Below, piece after piece: positions 21,687-30,225 of a stretch of 64,000 nt of DNA (its first letter is position 1; each line of letters starts with the position of its first letter). The notes below the pieces were generated by a model. That model was not told the DNA's origin and did no database searches. It saw only the letters and a program-made list of their open reading frames with translations. Made by a program: the position numbers and the translations under genes. This stretch comes from Ecytonucleospora hepatopenaei (Eukaryota; Microsporidia; Enterocytozoonidae), in NCBI GenBank assembly GCA_026692725.1, contig JAPMUG010000004.1:1-64000 (forward strand). The letters run 5' to 3'.

Positions 21687-22862
21687 ATGATAAATAATAA
21701 TTATTTGGTTATTTCTGCAAAAATGAAAAAAATGCATAGAGAAGCATTTGCTACAGGTAAAGAAAAGAATGTTTTTAGTTTTCTTAAAAAATACTTAAAA
21801 TGGATAGAAAGTGATAATGAATCATATAATAGAACCATATTAAACAGCAATCCATTGAAAATGAAAGAAAACAAAAGACACAATAAAGACTTTGATCAAA
21901 CCATAAATCTCTTCCTTAAACAAACATTAGCAAAAAGTTACGAAAATAAAAAACACTCAAAAAAGTACAAGGGAGAAGCATATGCGTTTATGGGTGTAGG
22001 ATATGAATATGGCATTTTTAATTTAGAAAGTAATCCTTCCTACGCATTCGAAAAGTATGAGACAGCAGCACAACTCGGCAATGCGTTAGGAACCTTCAAA
22101 TTAGGACAGTGCTTTGAAAAAGGATTTGGTGTTTATGCCTCAACAGAAAAGGCCCTGAGTTTTTACAGGTGTGCGGCTAAATTGGGATTAACTGAAGCTC
22201 TGCATCTTTATGGTATGATTATGTTCAACGGGTATATTGGTGCTATGAAAGATGAAAATACAGGCCACTACTATTTGAAAATGGCAGTCAAAAATGCAGA
22301 TAAATATTGTCCATATCCACTATATGACATGGGTCTTTTTTATGAAAATGGAGAAAATTCATGTGGTATAACCAAGGACTTTTCCTTCTCACTTGAAAAT
22401 TATGAAAAGGGTGCAGAGCTAGGAGACCCAAACTGCAAGTACAAAATGGGTCAGTGTTACGAATATGGAGACATGGGCCTTGACATAGACAAGAAAAAAT
22501 CTGCTCAATTTTACACGGAAGCAGCTAACAGCGGTCAAATCGATGCCCAGTGGATTTTGTCAGAATATTATCTTACGGGTAAAAAGCCACATATAGAAAA
22601 GTCATATGAAAAAAGCTATGGATGGGCACTTGCAGGAGCAACAAAAGGAAGTGAAAGGTGTGCTTTTAAGTGCGGAGAGTGTGCATTGAGTGGCACAGGC
22701 ACAGAAGAAAATATTTTAGATGCATATTTTTGGTTTTTAATATCAAAATATTTAGGAAGTGCAGATGCAGATGATAAAATAAAAGAAGTAGAGCATAAGT
22801 TAGCAAAAATGGATGCAGGTGCAGAAGTACCATCAACATGTTGTAGTTGTTTATTTGGTTAA
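21687..22862 (+). CDS. Sel1-repeat protein, Skt5/Chs4-like chitin synthase regulator
   Basis: A 391-residue protein made of about six Sel1-like (SLR) helical repeats from residue 95 on, with motifs such as AFEKYETAAQLGNALGTFKL, ALSFYRCAAKLG and SAQFYTEAANSG. The N-terminal 95 residues are basic and unassigned. The end is cysteine-rich (STCCSCLFG), close to the lipid-modified C-terminus of yeast Skt5/Chs4, though not a classical CaaX box. Those proteins bring chitin synthase III to the plasma membrane. Microsporidia build a chitin endospore, so this role is plausible. Only 19 bp separate its stop from that of the convergent tRNase Z gene. Confidence 0.85.
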   Translation: MINNNYLVISAKMKKMHREAFATGKEKNVFSFLKKYLKWIESDNESYNRTILNSNPLKMKENKRHNKDFDQTINLFLKQTLAKSYENKKHSKKYKGEAYAFMGVGYEYGIFNLESNPSYAFEKYETAAQLGNALGTFKLGQCFEKGFGVYASTEKALSFYRCAAKLGLTEALHLYGMIMFNGYIGAMKDENTGHYYLKMAVKNADKYCPYPLYDMGLFYENGENSCGITKDFSFSLENYEKGAELGDPNCKYKMGQCYEYGDMGLDIDKKKSAQFYTEAANSGQIDAQWILSEYYLTGKKPHIEKSYEKSYGWALAGATKGSERCAFKCGECALSGTGTEENILDAYFWFLISKYLGSADADDKIKEVEHKLAKMDAGAEVPSTCCSCLFG

Positions 22863-22881
22863 TATAATAAATATATGTTTA

Positions 22882-24795
22882 TTAAATATTTTTTGATAAA
22901 TCAAATAAATAATAGTCATATGCATATTTAATGTTATTATTGTTATTTGTAATATTATTGTTGTTATTTGTAATATTATTAATGTTATTATTGTTATTAT
23001 TGTTATTTATATTATTATTATCAGATGTGTTTCTATTACTAAAATGTGTTAATATTAAATATTTACCTTTGCTTTTATAAAAAACTTCTTTTGCCTCTTC
23101 CTCTATGCTATGCTTTCTTTTTTCTGCTAAATCTTTCTCTGTGTTATACGTTGCTTCATGCACCATTACATCACAGTTTTTAGACATCTCAATAAATTTG
23201 CATGATGGACGACAATCCCCACTATATGTCACATGGAAATTTTGGATGTATACTGAATAAAATACTGAATCCATAAAATGATCACTTTTTTCTACTTTTA
23301 TTGTATATTCGTGTAAAATTATGTCTTTTTTGCTATTAACATAATCCATCACACCTATAAATACATACTCAGTAACATACTGTTGTATAAAATTATTTAC
23401 ATTTTGACTGCATAAAATATGTATTCTTCTTTTATGCTTTTGATAAATATATTTTATAATTTTACATGTACCTAATATGTGGTCAGCATGAGAGTGACTG
23501 AGCAAAATACAGTTTAAATTGCTAATTATATTTAGTGTAGGATCACACCTGTATACTTGTCCAAAAGTATCCTCTCCACAATCAAAAAGTAAAGAAGTTT
23601 TTTCTGTATAAAGCAGCAAAGAACTTACATTTCTTGTTTTTGAAGGTACTGCACAGCCTGTACCAAGAAATAACAAAAAATCCTTTGGAAAATAATTTTT
23701 CTCATTTTTATTGTGTTCACTAACCTGATAGTTTTTTATTGTTTGTTTGTTAACATCTGAAAAAATAAATGGTGATTGTTTGTTAAAATAAAAAGACATC
23801 TGGTTATACATGCAGTTTTTATATAAATTGAATTCTTTTGATATTAATGATTCTTTTGATGTTATTGTTGTTAATGATTCTTTTGATGTTATTATTGTAA
23901 AAGATTCTTTTGATGTTTTTGTTGTTAATGATTCTTTTGATGTTTTTGTAATTGGTTTGATATCACTTTTATTTTCTAATAATTCTTCGTATTGTTTTAA
24001 AAATTCTATTTGAAATTCTTTTTTAAAATAAAATATCTTCCATATTATATTAATATGATAATTTAAATTGTTGTTGTTCTTACAACTATTGTTTTTTAAA
24101 TTGTTATGATTAATATTAGTTGATTTATATTGTTTCTTTTTTATTCTCTCAAACTTTTTATATAACTTCTTATTATAACAAAAAATCAAATCACAAATTA
24201 AAACTGATTCTTTAAATACAGTATGATATTTTTTTGAATAACATACAAAAATACTACTTACTAAAATATCATCTTCGCAGTAATCTTTTCCATCATACAT
24301 AATGCCGTTTATGTTAACTTTTTCCTTGTTTTTTAAGTTCTTGATTTTATTCTTAGGAAACAATGCACTTAATTTTTCTATTTGAAATTTACCAGCAACT
24401 TTTTTAAAATCTATAGTAAAACTTGTTTTTTTATTGACTGTTATGCACTTAACAGATATGTGAGTGTCTGAAAAAACATTTTTTTGATTTTCTAAAAATT
24501 TAAAAGATGGTCTGTACGCTATTGTGTATAGTGTAGAATGGTCAATGATATATTCTGAAATAAAATCACAAAAAATAACGCCTGCATCTGCGAGTGTTAA
24601 ATATGTTCCCGTCAATCCAGCCATATTTTCTATGTAAGGTGAAAAAACAGCAGATAATTTGGAAATTGAAATTTTATGCTCAAAACACTTTCGTTGAAAT
24701 CCTTCAAACATATTGAAAACATACAGTTTATCTTCTATCTTCAATAAAAGACTATACTCATCTTTATTGGTCAAAATAGTTGCATTTATTTGCAT
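22882..24795 (-). CDS. TRZ1: tRNase Z, long form (tRNA 3'-end endonuclease)
   Basis: A 637-residue ELAC2-type enzyme that removes 3' trailers from precursor tRNAs. The N-terminal half is the degenerate lactamase-like half of long-form enzymes. The active half starts at LLFLGTGCAVPSKTRNVSSL, and its zinc motif HSHADH has His434, His436, Asp438 and His439. Later TYSGDCRPS, MVHEATY and LILTHFSNRN match further metal-binding and conserved motifs. Between the halves are four near-copies of a TSKES-containing repeat. The C-terminus has a long Asn run of about 45 residues. The start codon shares a 49-bp promoter with the divergent EF-hand gene. Confidence 0.95.
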   Translation of the reverse strand: MQINATILTNKDEYSLLLKIEDKLYVFNMFEGFQRKCFEHKISISKLSAVFSPYIENMAGLTGTYLTLADAGVIFCDFISEYIIDHSTLYTIAYRPSFKFLENQKNVFSDTHISVKCITVNKKTSFTIDFKKVAGKFQIEKLSALFPKNKIKNLKNKEKVNINGIMYDGKDYCEDDILVSSIFVCYSKKYHTVFKESVLICDLIFCYNKKLYKKFERIKKKQYKSTNINHNNLKNNSCKNNNNLNYHINIIWKIFYFKKEFQIEFLKQYEELLENKSDIKPITKTSKESLTTKTSKESFTIITSKESLTTITSKESLISKEFNLYKNCMYNQMSFYFNKQSPFIFSDVNKQTIKNYQVSEHNKNEKNYFPKDFLLFLGTGCAVPSKTRNVSSLLLYTEKTSLLFDCGEDTFGQVYRCDPTLNIISNLNCILLSHSHADHILGTCKIIKYIYQKHKRRIHILCSQNVNNFIQQYVTEYVFIGVMDYVNSKKDIILHEYTIKVEKSDHFMDSVFYSVYIQNFHVTYSGDCRPSCKFIEMSKNCDVMVHEATYNTEKDLAEKRKHSIEEEAKEVFYKSKGKYLILTHFSNRNTSDNNNINNNNNNNNINNITNNNNNITNNNNNIKYAYDYYLFDLSKNI

Positions 24796-24844
24796 GAAAA
24801 TAATTCGTTGTTTTAACTCCTAAAAAGAATTTTACCCTTTAAGT
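24796..24844. promoter_or_regulatory. 49-bp bidirectional promoter with TTTTACCC
   Basis: The whole spacer between divergent tRNase Z and the EF-hand gene is 49 bp. It contains TTTTACCC at 24830-24837, 7 bases before the EF-hand ATG. The same string reads GGGTAAAA about 35-45 bp before the tRNase Z ATG. It matches the CCC-type start-proximal element seen at many genes in this window. Confidence 0.6.
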
Positions 24845-25264
24845 ATGAAAGGTTTAAATTCACATGCGCGTATTTTTAAAATGTATGCAAACGAATCACA
24901 GCTTGTTGATTCAAGTGATATTAAGGTAATGTTAAGGTGTCTTGGGTATGTCTTGTCTGAAAAACAAGACATTCCTGAAAAGCTATTTACGCTTGAAGAA
25001 TTTTCAAAATTTATAGAAGAAATAGAAAACAAAGAATATAACAAACTAATTGAATCAAAAGAAAGCATTTTAAATGTTTTTAAACAGCTTGATACTGAAG
25101 ACAGGGGATATGTAAATGCAATAGAATTGAAAAAACTTTTATTAGAAAATTGCAAAGAAATGAATGAAGATGAAATTGTTGATTTTTTTACACTTTTTCC
25201 ACCTAACTCCAAAGGTGAATTGTGCTATAAAGTTCTTATAGAAAAATTATATGCGCAACAATAA
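24845..25264 (+). CDS. Calmodulin-like EF-hand protein, possibly myosin light chain
   Basis: A 139-residue protein with the four-helix-pair layout of calmodulin and myosin light chains. The third EF-hand is the clearest (VFKQLDTEDRGYVNAIELKK, about residues 75-95), but its loop has Arg at a calcium-ligand position. The others are degenerate (FKMYANESQLVDSSDIKVML). Loss of calcium ligands and the short length suit an essential-type light chain such as yeast Mlc1, which binds myosin IQ motifs, better than true calmodulin. The start is supported by TTTACCC just upstream. An antisense frame of 126 codons here is a shadow. Confidence 0.75.
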   Translation: MKGLNSHARIFKMYANESQLVDSSDIKVMLRCLGYVLSEKQDIPEKLFTLEEFSKFIEEIENKEYNKLIESKESILNVFKQLDTEDRGYVNAIELKKLLLENCKEMNEDEIVDFFTLFPPNSKGELCYKVLIEKLYAQQ

Positions 25265-25422
25265 TTTATTTTTTGTGTATTAATTTGCTATGCATAAATA
25301 TAAATTTAAATCAAGATTTTTGTAAATATAACCTATAATTAAATGTATATTGACATGTCTATTGATATTTTACACCATGTTTTAAACAAATCCATTTCAT
25401 CTTTTTATGAAACAAATATGGG

Positions 25423-25442
25423 CACGTGATTAAGACACGCGT
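25423..25442. promoter_or_regulatory. Paired CACGTG and ACGCGT palindromes
   Basis: Two six-base GC-rich palindromes sit 8 bp apart, about 40-60 bp before the start of the Cys-rich secreted-protein gene. In yeasts CACGTG is the Cbf1/Pho4 E-box and ACGCGT is the MBF cell-cycle box. In such AT-rich DNA both are conspicuous. A function as regulatory sites here is inference. Confidence 0.4.
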
Positions 25443-25480
25443 TTCAGTTTCAAGTAAAATATGGCGTTACAAAACACAAT

Positions 25481-25849
25481 ATGTTTATTCAGTACATAAT
25501 AAGTTTGGGTCTTGCACTTGCAAGTAAAGCAGAAACAAAAGATGTTGATAAGAATGCAGTTGAAAGCGAAGAATCTGATATAACCGAGGGAGAAAAGCCA
25601 CAAACTAAACCAACAGAAAAACCAGAAGACAATGAAACTGAAAAAAAGCCAGAGACAAAGCCATCTTTGGACGGAAAGTTTATTTGTGTTAATTGTGATC
25701 CAAACAATGAATCTTCAGAAACTACTGACTGCAGTAAATGCTGCTGCTGTGATAATACTGACCCATGCGGTGGAGGAAAGCCTGATCCTAATGTACCATG
25801 TGCATGCTTGGATGAAAATGGAAACATTGACACGTCTAAAAAATATTGA
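25481..25849 (+). CDS. Small secreted cysteine-rich protein
   Basis: A 122-residue protein with an N-terminal signal peptide (MFIQYIISLGLALASKA). A Lys/Glu/Pro/Thr-rich linker follows (residues 20-65, repeated EKP and TKP steps). The C-terminal domain has 10 cysteines (CVNCDP, DCSKCCCCDNTDPCGGG, CACLDE). No transmembrane anchor is present. The design is that of small spore-wall or secreted proteins of microsporidia, and disulfide bonding or metal binding is likely. No family is recognised. GC content is slightly higher than in the flanks. Confidence 0.75.
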   Translation: MFIQYIISLGLALASKAETKDVDKNAVESEESDITEGEKPQTKPTEKPEDNETEKKPETKPSLDGKFICVNCDPNNESSETTDCSKCCCCDNTDPCGGGKPDPNVPCACLDENGNIDTSKKY

Positions 25850-25968
25850 AAGAATATAATGATAAAATATCGTTTAAATAAATAATATTCCAAAAAATAA
25901 TTTTGTTTTAAACTATTTTTAAAATATAAAACACAAAATATAAATAAAAAAGTTAGGTAAAAATAATA

Positions 25969-26175
25969 ATGATGCGTGATTTTATCATAATCTTAATAGG
26001 GACTATAAAATTGGTGGTATTAATTGCTCTATCAATAAAACTTGCAACAAAAGACAATAAAACAAATGAAATGTGTATACCTGTAATTGGTGCTTTTGTT
26101 TTCATGTGGGTAACATGGATAGTTACATACATTTCACAAATACACCCGTTTATTTTACCAGAAATCGTAAAATAA
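25969..26175 (+). CDS. VMA9: V-type ATPase V0 subunit e
   Basis: A 68-residue protein with two membrane spans (about residues 4-24 and 36-57). The second span and tail, FMWVTWIVTYISQIHPFILP, follow the family pattern in which an aromatic-rich helix ends in Q-x-x-P and a short tail. Subunit e is a small component of the proton-translocating V0 sector. The gene ends only 4 bp before the 3' end of tRNA-Leu, which is on the other strand. The family is short and poorly conserved, so the call rests on size, topology and the C-terminal motif. Confidence 0.75.
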   Translation: MMRDFIIILIGTIKLVVLIALSIKLATKDNKTNEMCIPVIGAFVFMWVTWIVTYISQIHPFILPEIVK

Positions 26176-26179
26176 AAAA

Positions 26180-26263
26180 TACCATAAGCGAGATTCGAAC
26201 TCGCGCACTCTGATGAGTAAAGGATCTTAAGTCCCCCGCCTTAGACCACTCGGCCATCATGGT
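26180..26263 (-). tRNA. tRNA-Leu (anticodon TAA)
   Basis: An 84-nt gene on the minus strand. The acceptor stem is ACCATGA/TTATGGT (one G-T pair) with discriminator A. The D-arm carries GGCCGAGTGGT (A box), the anticodon loop is CTTAAGA with anticodon TAA, the long variable arm typical of tRNA-Leu is present, and the T-arm GCGAG-TTCGAAC-TCGCT contains the B box. No intron is visible. It should read UUA, a very common codon in this AT-rich genome. Confidence 0.96.
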
Positions 26264-26343
26264 TAAATTATAATTTAATTTGTTTTATAGCTTGTACCTC
26301 AGTTTATTCAATACATTATTTTAGTTTTTGTTTTTTGCATAAA

Positions 26344-27747
26344 ATGATAATTTCATATTTTAAGATAATCAATACATATTTTGCATTTGCTATATTGATT
26401 GTGCTTGGTCACTTATCTGATCAACTTTCTAAAATATTCCATCGTAAAAAATATATAAAATATTTCAAACAAGGACAATTATATCCTTTGTTTACAACAT
26501 TTGAAAGTTTTTATGTTAGAAGATTGTACAGAAAAATTTGCGACTGTTGGAATAGACCAATAAATACTGCACCTAAAAAAGACATTAATGTATTAGAAAG
26601 ATATTCAACTGATTGCAATAACACTTTTAAAAACACGGGAAATACCATTTATGCATTGAATTTTGCTAGCTATAACTATTTGGGATTTGCAGATCACAAC
26701 AGTTTTAAATCATATGAATATTTTGATGAGTTGATTGATACAAACCAAGATGTTGTGTGTTCCCTACCCCAATATTATTATGAATCTGATCATATTAAAA
26801 AGTTAGAACTTGCTTTACAAAATTTTTTAGGAAAAGAATCGTGCATTTTGTTTCAAATGGGATATGGAACAAATACCCTAAATTTGCCTTTGTTTGTTGA
26901 TAATTCACTTGTTTTCTCAGATGAAAAAAATCATATGTCTTTAATAAATGGGTTAAAATTTACAAAAGGAACTGTAGTTGTTTATAAACACAACAATTTT
27001 AAAGATTTGGAGAGAAAATTAAAATTTCATCTCGCACAAGGAAAACCAACCACACACAGATCCTGGAATAAAGTCTTTGTGGTATTAGAAGGATTGTTTT
27101 CAATGGAAGGAACAATTCCTGATTTACAAAAATTAATTGATCTTAAGAAAAAGTATGGTTTTTACATATATTTGGATGAAGCACATTCATTTGGATGCAT
27201 TGGAAAAACAGGCAGAGGTGTTTGTGAACTACAAAATATAAATACAAATGAAATTGACATAATTATGGGCACTTTTACCAAAGCATTCAATGGTTATGGT
27301 GGTTTTATTGCAGGAAGCAAACAAATAATTGAGTTTTTAAGAAAAGAAAGTCCTTTTTATAGGTTTGGAGATTCCATTTCACCCATTGTAGTTCGTCAAG
27401 TTTACATAAATCTGATGAGGTTGAGAGAAAATCCTCAGATTGTTGGAGATCTTAAGGAAAAGGTGAAGTTTATGAGAAAAATGCTTAAAGCAAGAAAATT
27501 TATTGTTTTGGGAAATGATAACAGTCCTATAATACCCTTATTAATTTGCAATCCAGGTAAAATAGCAGAGTTTAGCAGATTGTGCTTATCAAGGGGATTG
27601 GCCATGGTTGTGGTAGGATATCCTGCAACACCCATATTAGAAGCAAGAACAAGAATATGCGTATCTGCAGCACATACATACGAAGATATCAAAAAAGCAG
27701 TTAATATAATAAATATAGTTGGTAGTTTATTGGGAATAAAAAAATAA
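26344..27747 (+). CDS. LCB2: Serine palmitoyltransferase subunit LCB2
   Basis: A 467-residue PLP enzyme that condenses serine with palmitoyl-CoA, the first step of sphingolipid synthesis, at the ER membrane. An N-terminal hydrophobic helix (YFAFAILIVLGHL) is the likely anchor. The alpha-oxoamine synthase core includes LNFASYNYLGFAD, YLDEAHSFGCIGKTGRG and the PLP-lysine motif GTFTKAFNGYGGF with Lys313. That lysine is present in LCB2 and absent in LCB1, so this is the catalytic subunit. The ATG at 26344 is used; upstream there is only a TTG. Confidence 0.95.
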   Translation: MIISYFKIINTYFAFAILIVLGHLSDQLSKIFHRKKYIKYFKQGQLYPLFTTFESFYVRRLYRKICDCWNRPINTAPKKDINVLERYSTDCNNTFKNTGNTIYALNFASYNYLGFADHNSFKSYEYFDELIDTNQDVVCSLPQYYYESDHIKKLELALQNFLGKESCILFQMGYGTNTLNLPLFVDNSLVFSDEKNHMSLINGLKFTKGTVVVYKHNNFKDLERKLKFHLAQGKPTTHRSWNKVFVVLEGLFSMEGTIPDLQKLIDLKKKYGFYIYLDEAHSFGCIGKTGRGVCELQNINTNEIDIIMGTFTKAFNGYGGFIAGSKQIIEFLRKESPFYRFGDSISPIVVRQVYINLMRLRENPQIVGDLKEKVKFMRKMLKARKFIVLGNDNSPIIPLLICNPGKIAEFSRLCLSRGLAMVVVGYPATPILEARTRICVSAAHTYEDIKKAVNIINIVGSLLGIKK

Positions 27748-27826
27748 ATTTGTTAAAATATTTATAACATTTAAATAAATGATGATAATTTGAGTTTATA
27801 AAAATATTACAACAAATAGTGTATAA

Positions 27827-28162
27827 TTACAAAGAAAATGAATGTGTTCTGTTTATGTATTCCATCCCTTGTTTTTCCACTGCTAAAATAAACTCATCTG
27901 GTAAGTCCCCATCCACTGTAATTGCATAGAAACCAGGAGCACAATCTTTATTTCGTTGCCACTTAGCAATCCAGCTTTTACTGGGATTTAGCAGATAAAT
28001 CTGACCACTAAAAATATTAGAAGTAGCTGCTTCTGTATTTCTACCCTTATTTAAATTTAAATACGGACAATTTGGACATCCTTCTTTTTTAAACTTTTCA
28101 GATGGTAAAATTATTGCACAATTTAAGCATGCTCTGTTTCTACTTTTGTTTGCTCTTTCCAT
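27827..28162 (-). CDS. SPT4: Transcription elongation factor SPT4
   Basis: A 111-residue SPT4, the zinc-binding partner of SPT5 (DSIF). The four zinc ligands are Cys12, Cys15, Cys29 and Cys32 in RACLNC and EGCPNC. TSNIFSGQIYLLNPSKSWIA followed by KWQR is the family signature, and GFYAITVDGDLPDE matches the last beta strands. Length is normal for the family. A GGG at 28174-28176 (CCC on the coding strand) lies 12 bp before the ATG. Confidence 0.96.
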   Translation of the reverse strand: MERANKSRNRACLNCAIILPSEKFKKEGCPNCPYLNLNKGRNTEAATSNIFSGQIYLLNPSKSWIAKWQRNKDCAPGFYAITVDGDLPDEFILAVEKQGMEYINRTHSFSL

Positions 28163-28225
28163 AAATTATAACAGGGTGTAAATTTTAGTTACTAAAATAT
28201 TTTTATAAATTTTATTTATAATAAG

Positions 28226-29170
28226 CTAATTGTATAAAATGTTGTAAATTTTAAGTTTTTTGGCACTTTGATATTTTTTTCTAATGTTTTGGTATTCGGG
28301 TGGTCTCTCTATAATTTCACGCAAATTCATAAAACATGAATATAATTCACTCTTTTCTGTATTTGTATAGAAATTAAACAAATTTTCATTTGTTTCTTTC
28401 TTTAAGAATTTTCTAGCCATTAGCACTGCTGTTGCTGCTTTTACTCTATTACTATATGAATATGTCTTTTCATGATAAAACATTATTTCTAAAAAATATT
28501 TTCCTAATGCTAGAACTTTATCATCAAAAGAATTAGCCCTGTTAGCGTTGCGAAGAAAATATAAAGGGTTTTGCCATTTTACATTGTATTCTATGTGATT
28601 TAAAAATTGTCTTTCATTTCTGAGTACATCTTGTTTTTTATACATTTTGCTAAGACCATGTTTTCTTGCTATTAAAAGTATTGCTTCTACTGATTTCCAT
28701 TCAGTCTCCTCATATTTCTGTGCTATTAAAATACAGACAACTCCAAACACATAACATTTATTTTCATGTAATTGATTTTTTGATAAGGCCAAATCTATTA
28801 AATGAATGCAAAAATATAATGCATCATCAGAAAAATGTAGATTTTCCTGTAAACCAGTAATCCAATTAACTAACACTGTTCTTTGCTCAAAAAAGAAATT
28901 GTTGTAAAAAACAACTTCCTTGTCTATGGATATTTCATGTTTGAAAATTAGATCTTTATATTTACTTACTGTTCTTATTTCCTTTTTTTCATTTTGCAAA
29001 TGTCTCGTCAAAATATTTCCCTCTTTTAAAGAAAATGTTGGAAAATTTACGATTGGTTTTATGCTCTTTTTTAAATTTTTTTGTTCAGGTTTCTTTTTAT
29101 TTACAGGTGAAATGTTTTCTTTATTTTCCAGGTATTGTATTTCTACATCAGAATGTTTTTGTATGTGCAT
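28226..29170 (-). CDS. B-type cyclin
   Basis: A 314-residue cyclin, the regulatory partner of a cyclin-dependent kinase. Cyclin box 1 begins around FEQRTVLVNWITGLQENLHF (the R-x-x-L-x-x-W core) and continues through VVCILIAQKYEET. A second helical box contains AATAVLMARKFL. The N-terminal 70 residues are basic and Lys/Glu-rich; I do not see a clear destruction box. Which cell-cycle phase it serves cannot be told. Divergent from CAF40 over 53 bp. Confidence 0.88.
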   Translation of the reverse strand: MHIQKHSDVEIQYLENKENISPVNKKKPEQKNLKKSIKPIVNFPTFSLKEGNILTRHLQNEKKEIRTVSKYKDLIFKHEISIDKEVVFYNNFFFEQRTVLVNWITGLQENLHFSDDALYFCIHLIDLALSKNQLHENKCYVFGVVCILIAQKYEETEWKSVEAILLIARKHGLSKMYKKQDVLRNERQFLNHIEYNVKWQNPLYFLRNANRANSFDDKVLALGKYFLEIMFYHEKTYSYSNRVKAATAVLMARKFLKKETNENLFNFYTNTEKSELYSCFMNLREIIERPPEYQNIRKKYQSAKKLKIYNILYN

Positions 29171-29223
29171 TTTGAGGGTAAATAATTTTTGACATTTGCT
29201 ATTACATAAAATTCAACCCATAA
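29171..29223. promoter_or_regulatory. Divergent promoter, cyclin / CAF40
   Basis: 53 bp between two ATGs. Each side has its own CCC element: GGG at 29176-29178 (CCC for the minus-strand cyclin, 5 bp before its ATG) and CCC at 29217-29219 (4 bp before the CAF40 ATG). Transcription starts must lie very close to the start codons. Confidence 0.6.
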
Positions 29224-30174
29224 ATGAGTATTGCTCAACAAAGTTTTAAAAATTTCACTCAAAACATAAAGCAGTTTGATATTGATAAAATCGACAAACA
29301 GACTATAAACTCACTCACACACATCATAAACAATACATTTGAAGATACAAAGATAAATTTAGAGCTGCTTGAATTGTTGCAATGCAAAAAAGAAACCGCC
29401 AAAGAATACTTAAAAGAGATATATTTGTTTACATGGTTTTACCCAGGGTTTCAATTGTATGTGATAAATGCCATATATAAATTTCATAATGAAGAATATT
29501 TACGTGAAAACGGATCGATTGAAAATTACAAGGTAAATTTATTTGTTATTGAAAATATTTTTAAAATATTAAGCTTATTATGTGAAGAATATATTGTGTG
29601 TGAGGATATTTTAAGAGGAAAAATAGACACTTTGTTGCATCCTTTTTTACTGGGTACATTTACTGTTTACAGTGAAAAAATAAAACTACAGGCACTTGAA
29701 GTATACTGCAGTATTTTCAGAACAGTAAATTGTACAAAATGCGACTGTTTGGTTTTCAGTGAAATTCTGCCGATTGTCTTAAAGGTCATTAACTTTCAAG
29801 AAACGAGATTAAAGGTTAAAGGAACTTATTTGATGTTTTTGATTATTTCGTTGCAACTTTATGTGGATGATTTTACACTTGTAAATAAAGGGCTTGAGTA
29901 TTCTGTGCAAACAATTGACAGATTCAATGCAATTGATATGGTAATTTCTCCTTTGGTTGGCCATGGAATAAACAGTAGAAATCCGTTGCTTCTGAAGAAT
30001 GTTTTTAGAATTTATTTAAAGTTGTGTGAAAAACAAAATGTAAAAATAAAAATATTTGAGGACAGTATGCCAGAGGCAATGTTTAGCAAGGAATTATCAA
30101 CCATTTTAAAAAACGATTACGAGCTAAATGAGCTTTATAAGAAGGTGATAAAAGTTTTTGAAGAACTTGAATAA
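29224..30174 (+). CDS. CAF40: CCR4-NOT subunit CAF40 (CNOT9/Rcd1)
   Basis: A 316-residue armadillo-type protein. From about residue 105 it follows the CNOT9 pattern: PFLLGTFTVYSEKIKLQALE, EILPIVLKVINFQETRLKVK, QTIDRFNAIDMVISPLVGHG, then LLKNVFRIYLKLCEKQ, DSMPEAMFSKELSTILKND and a final LYKKVIKVFEELE. This subunit helps the CCR4-NOT deadenylase recognise mRNAs and partners. The N-terminal 100 residues are less conserved. Its stop lies 51 bp before the next start. Confidence 0.88.
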   Translation: MSIAQQSFKNFTQNIKQFDIDKIDKQTINSLTHIINNTFEDTKINLELLELLQCKKETAKEYLKEIYLFTWFYPGFQLYVINAIYKFHNEEYLRENGSIENYKVNLFVIENIFKILSLLCEEYIVCEDILRGKIDTLLHPFLLGTFTVYSEKIKLQALEVYCSIFRTVNCTKCDCLVFSEILPIVLKVINFQETRLKVKGTYLMFLIISLQLYVDDFTLVNKGLEYSVQTIDRFNAIDMVISPLVGHGINSRNPLLLKNVFRIYLKLCEKQNVKIKIFEDSMPEAMFSKELSTILKNDYELNELYKKVIKVFEELE

Positions 30175-30225
30175 AATTTTTCTTTTTTACCAAAATTTTA
30201 AAATTTTTTGTTAAACAAACTGACA

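Noticed and set aside
24832..25212. Minus-strand frame of 126 codons
   Set aside because: Ser/Phe/Leu-rich antisense of the EF-hand gene, whose strand is supported by an EF-hand motif and TTTACCC.
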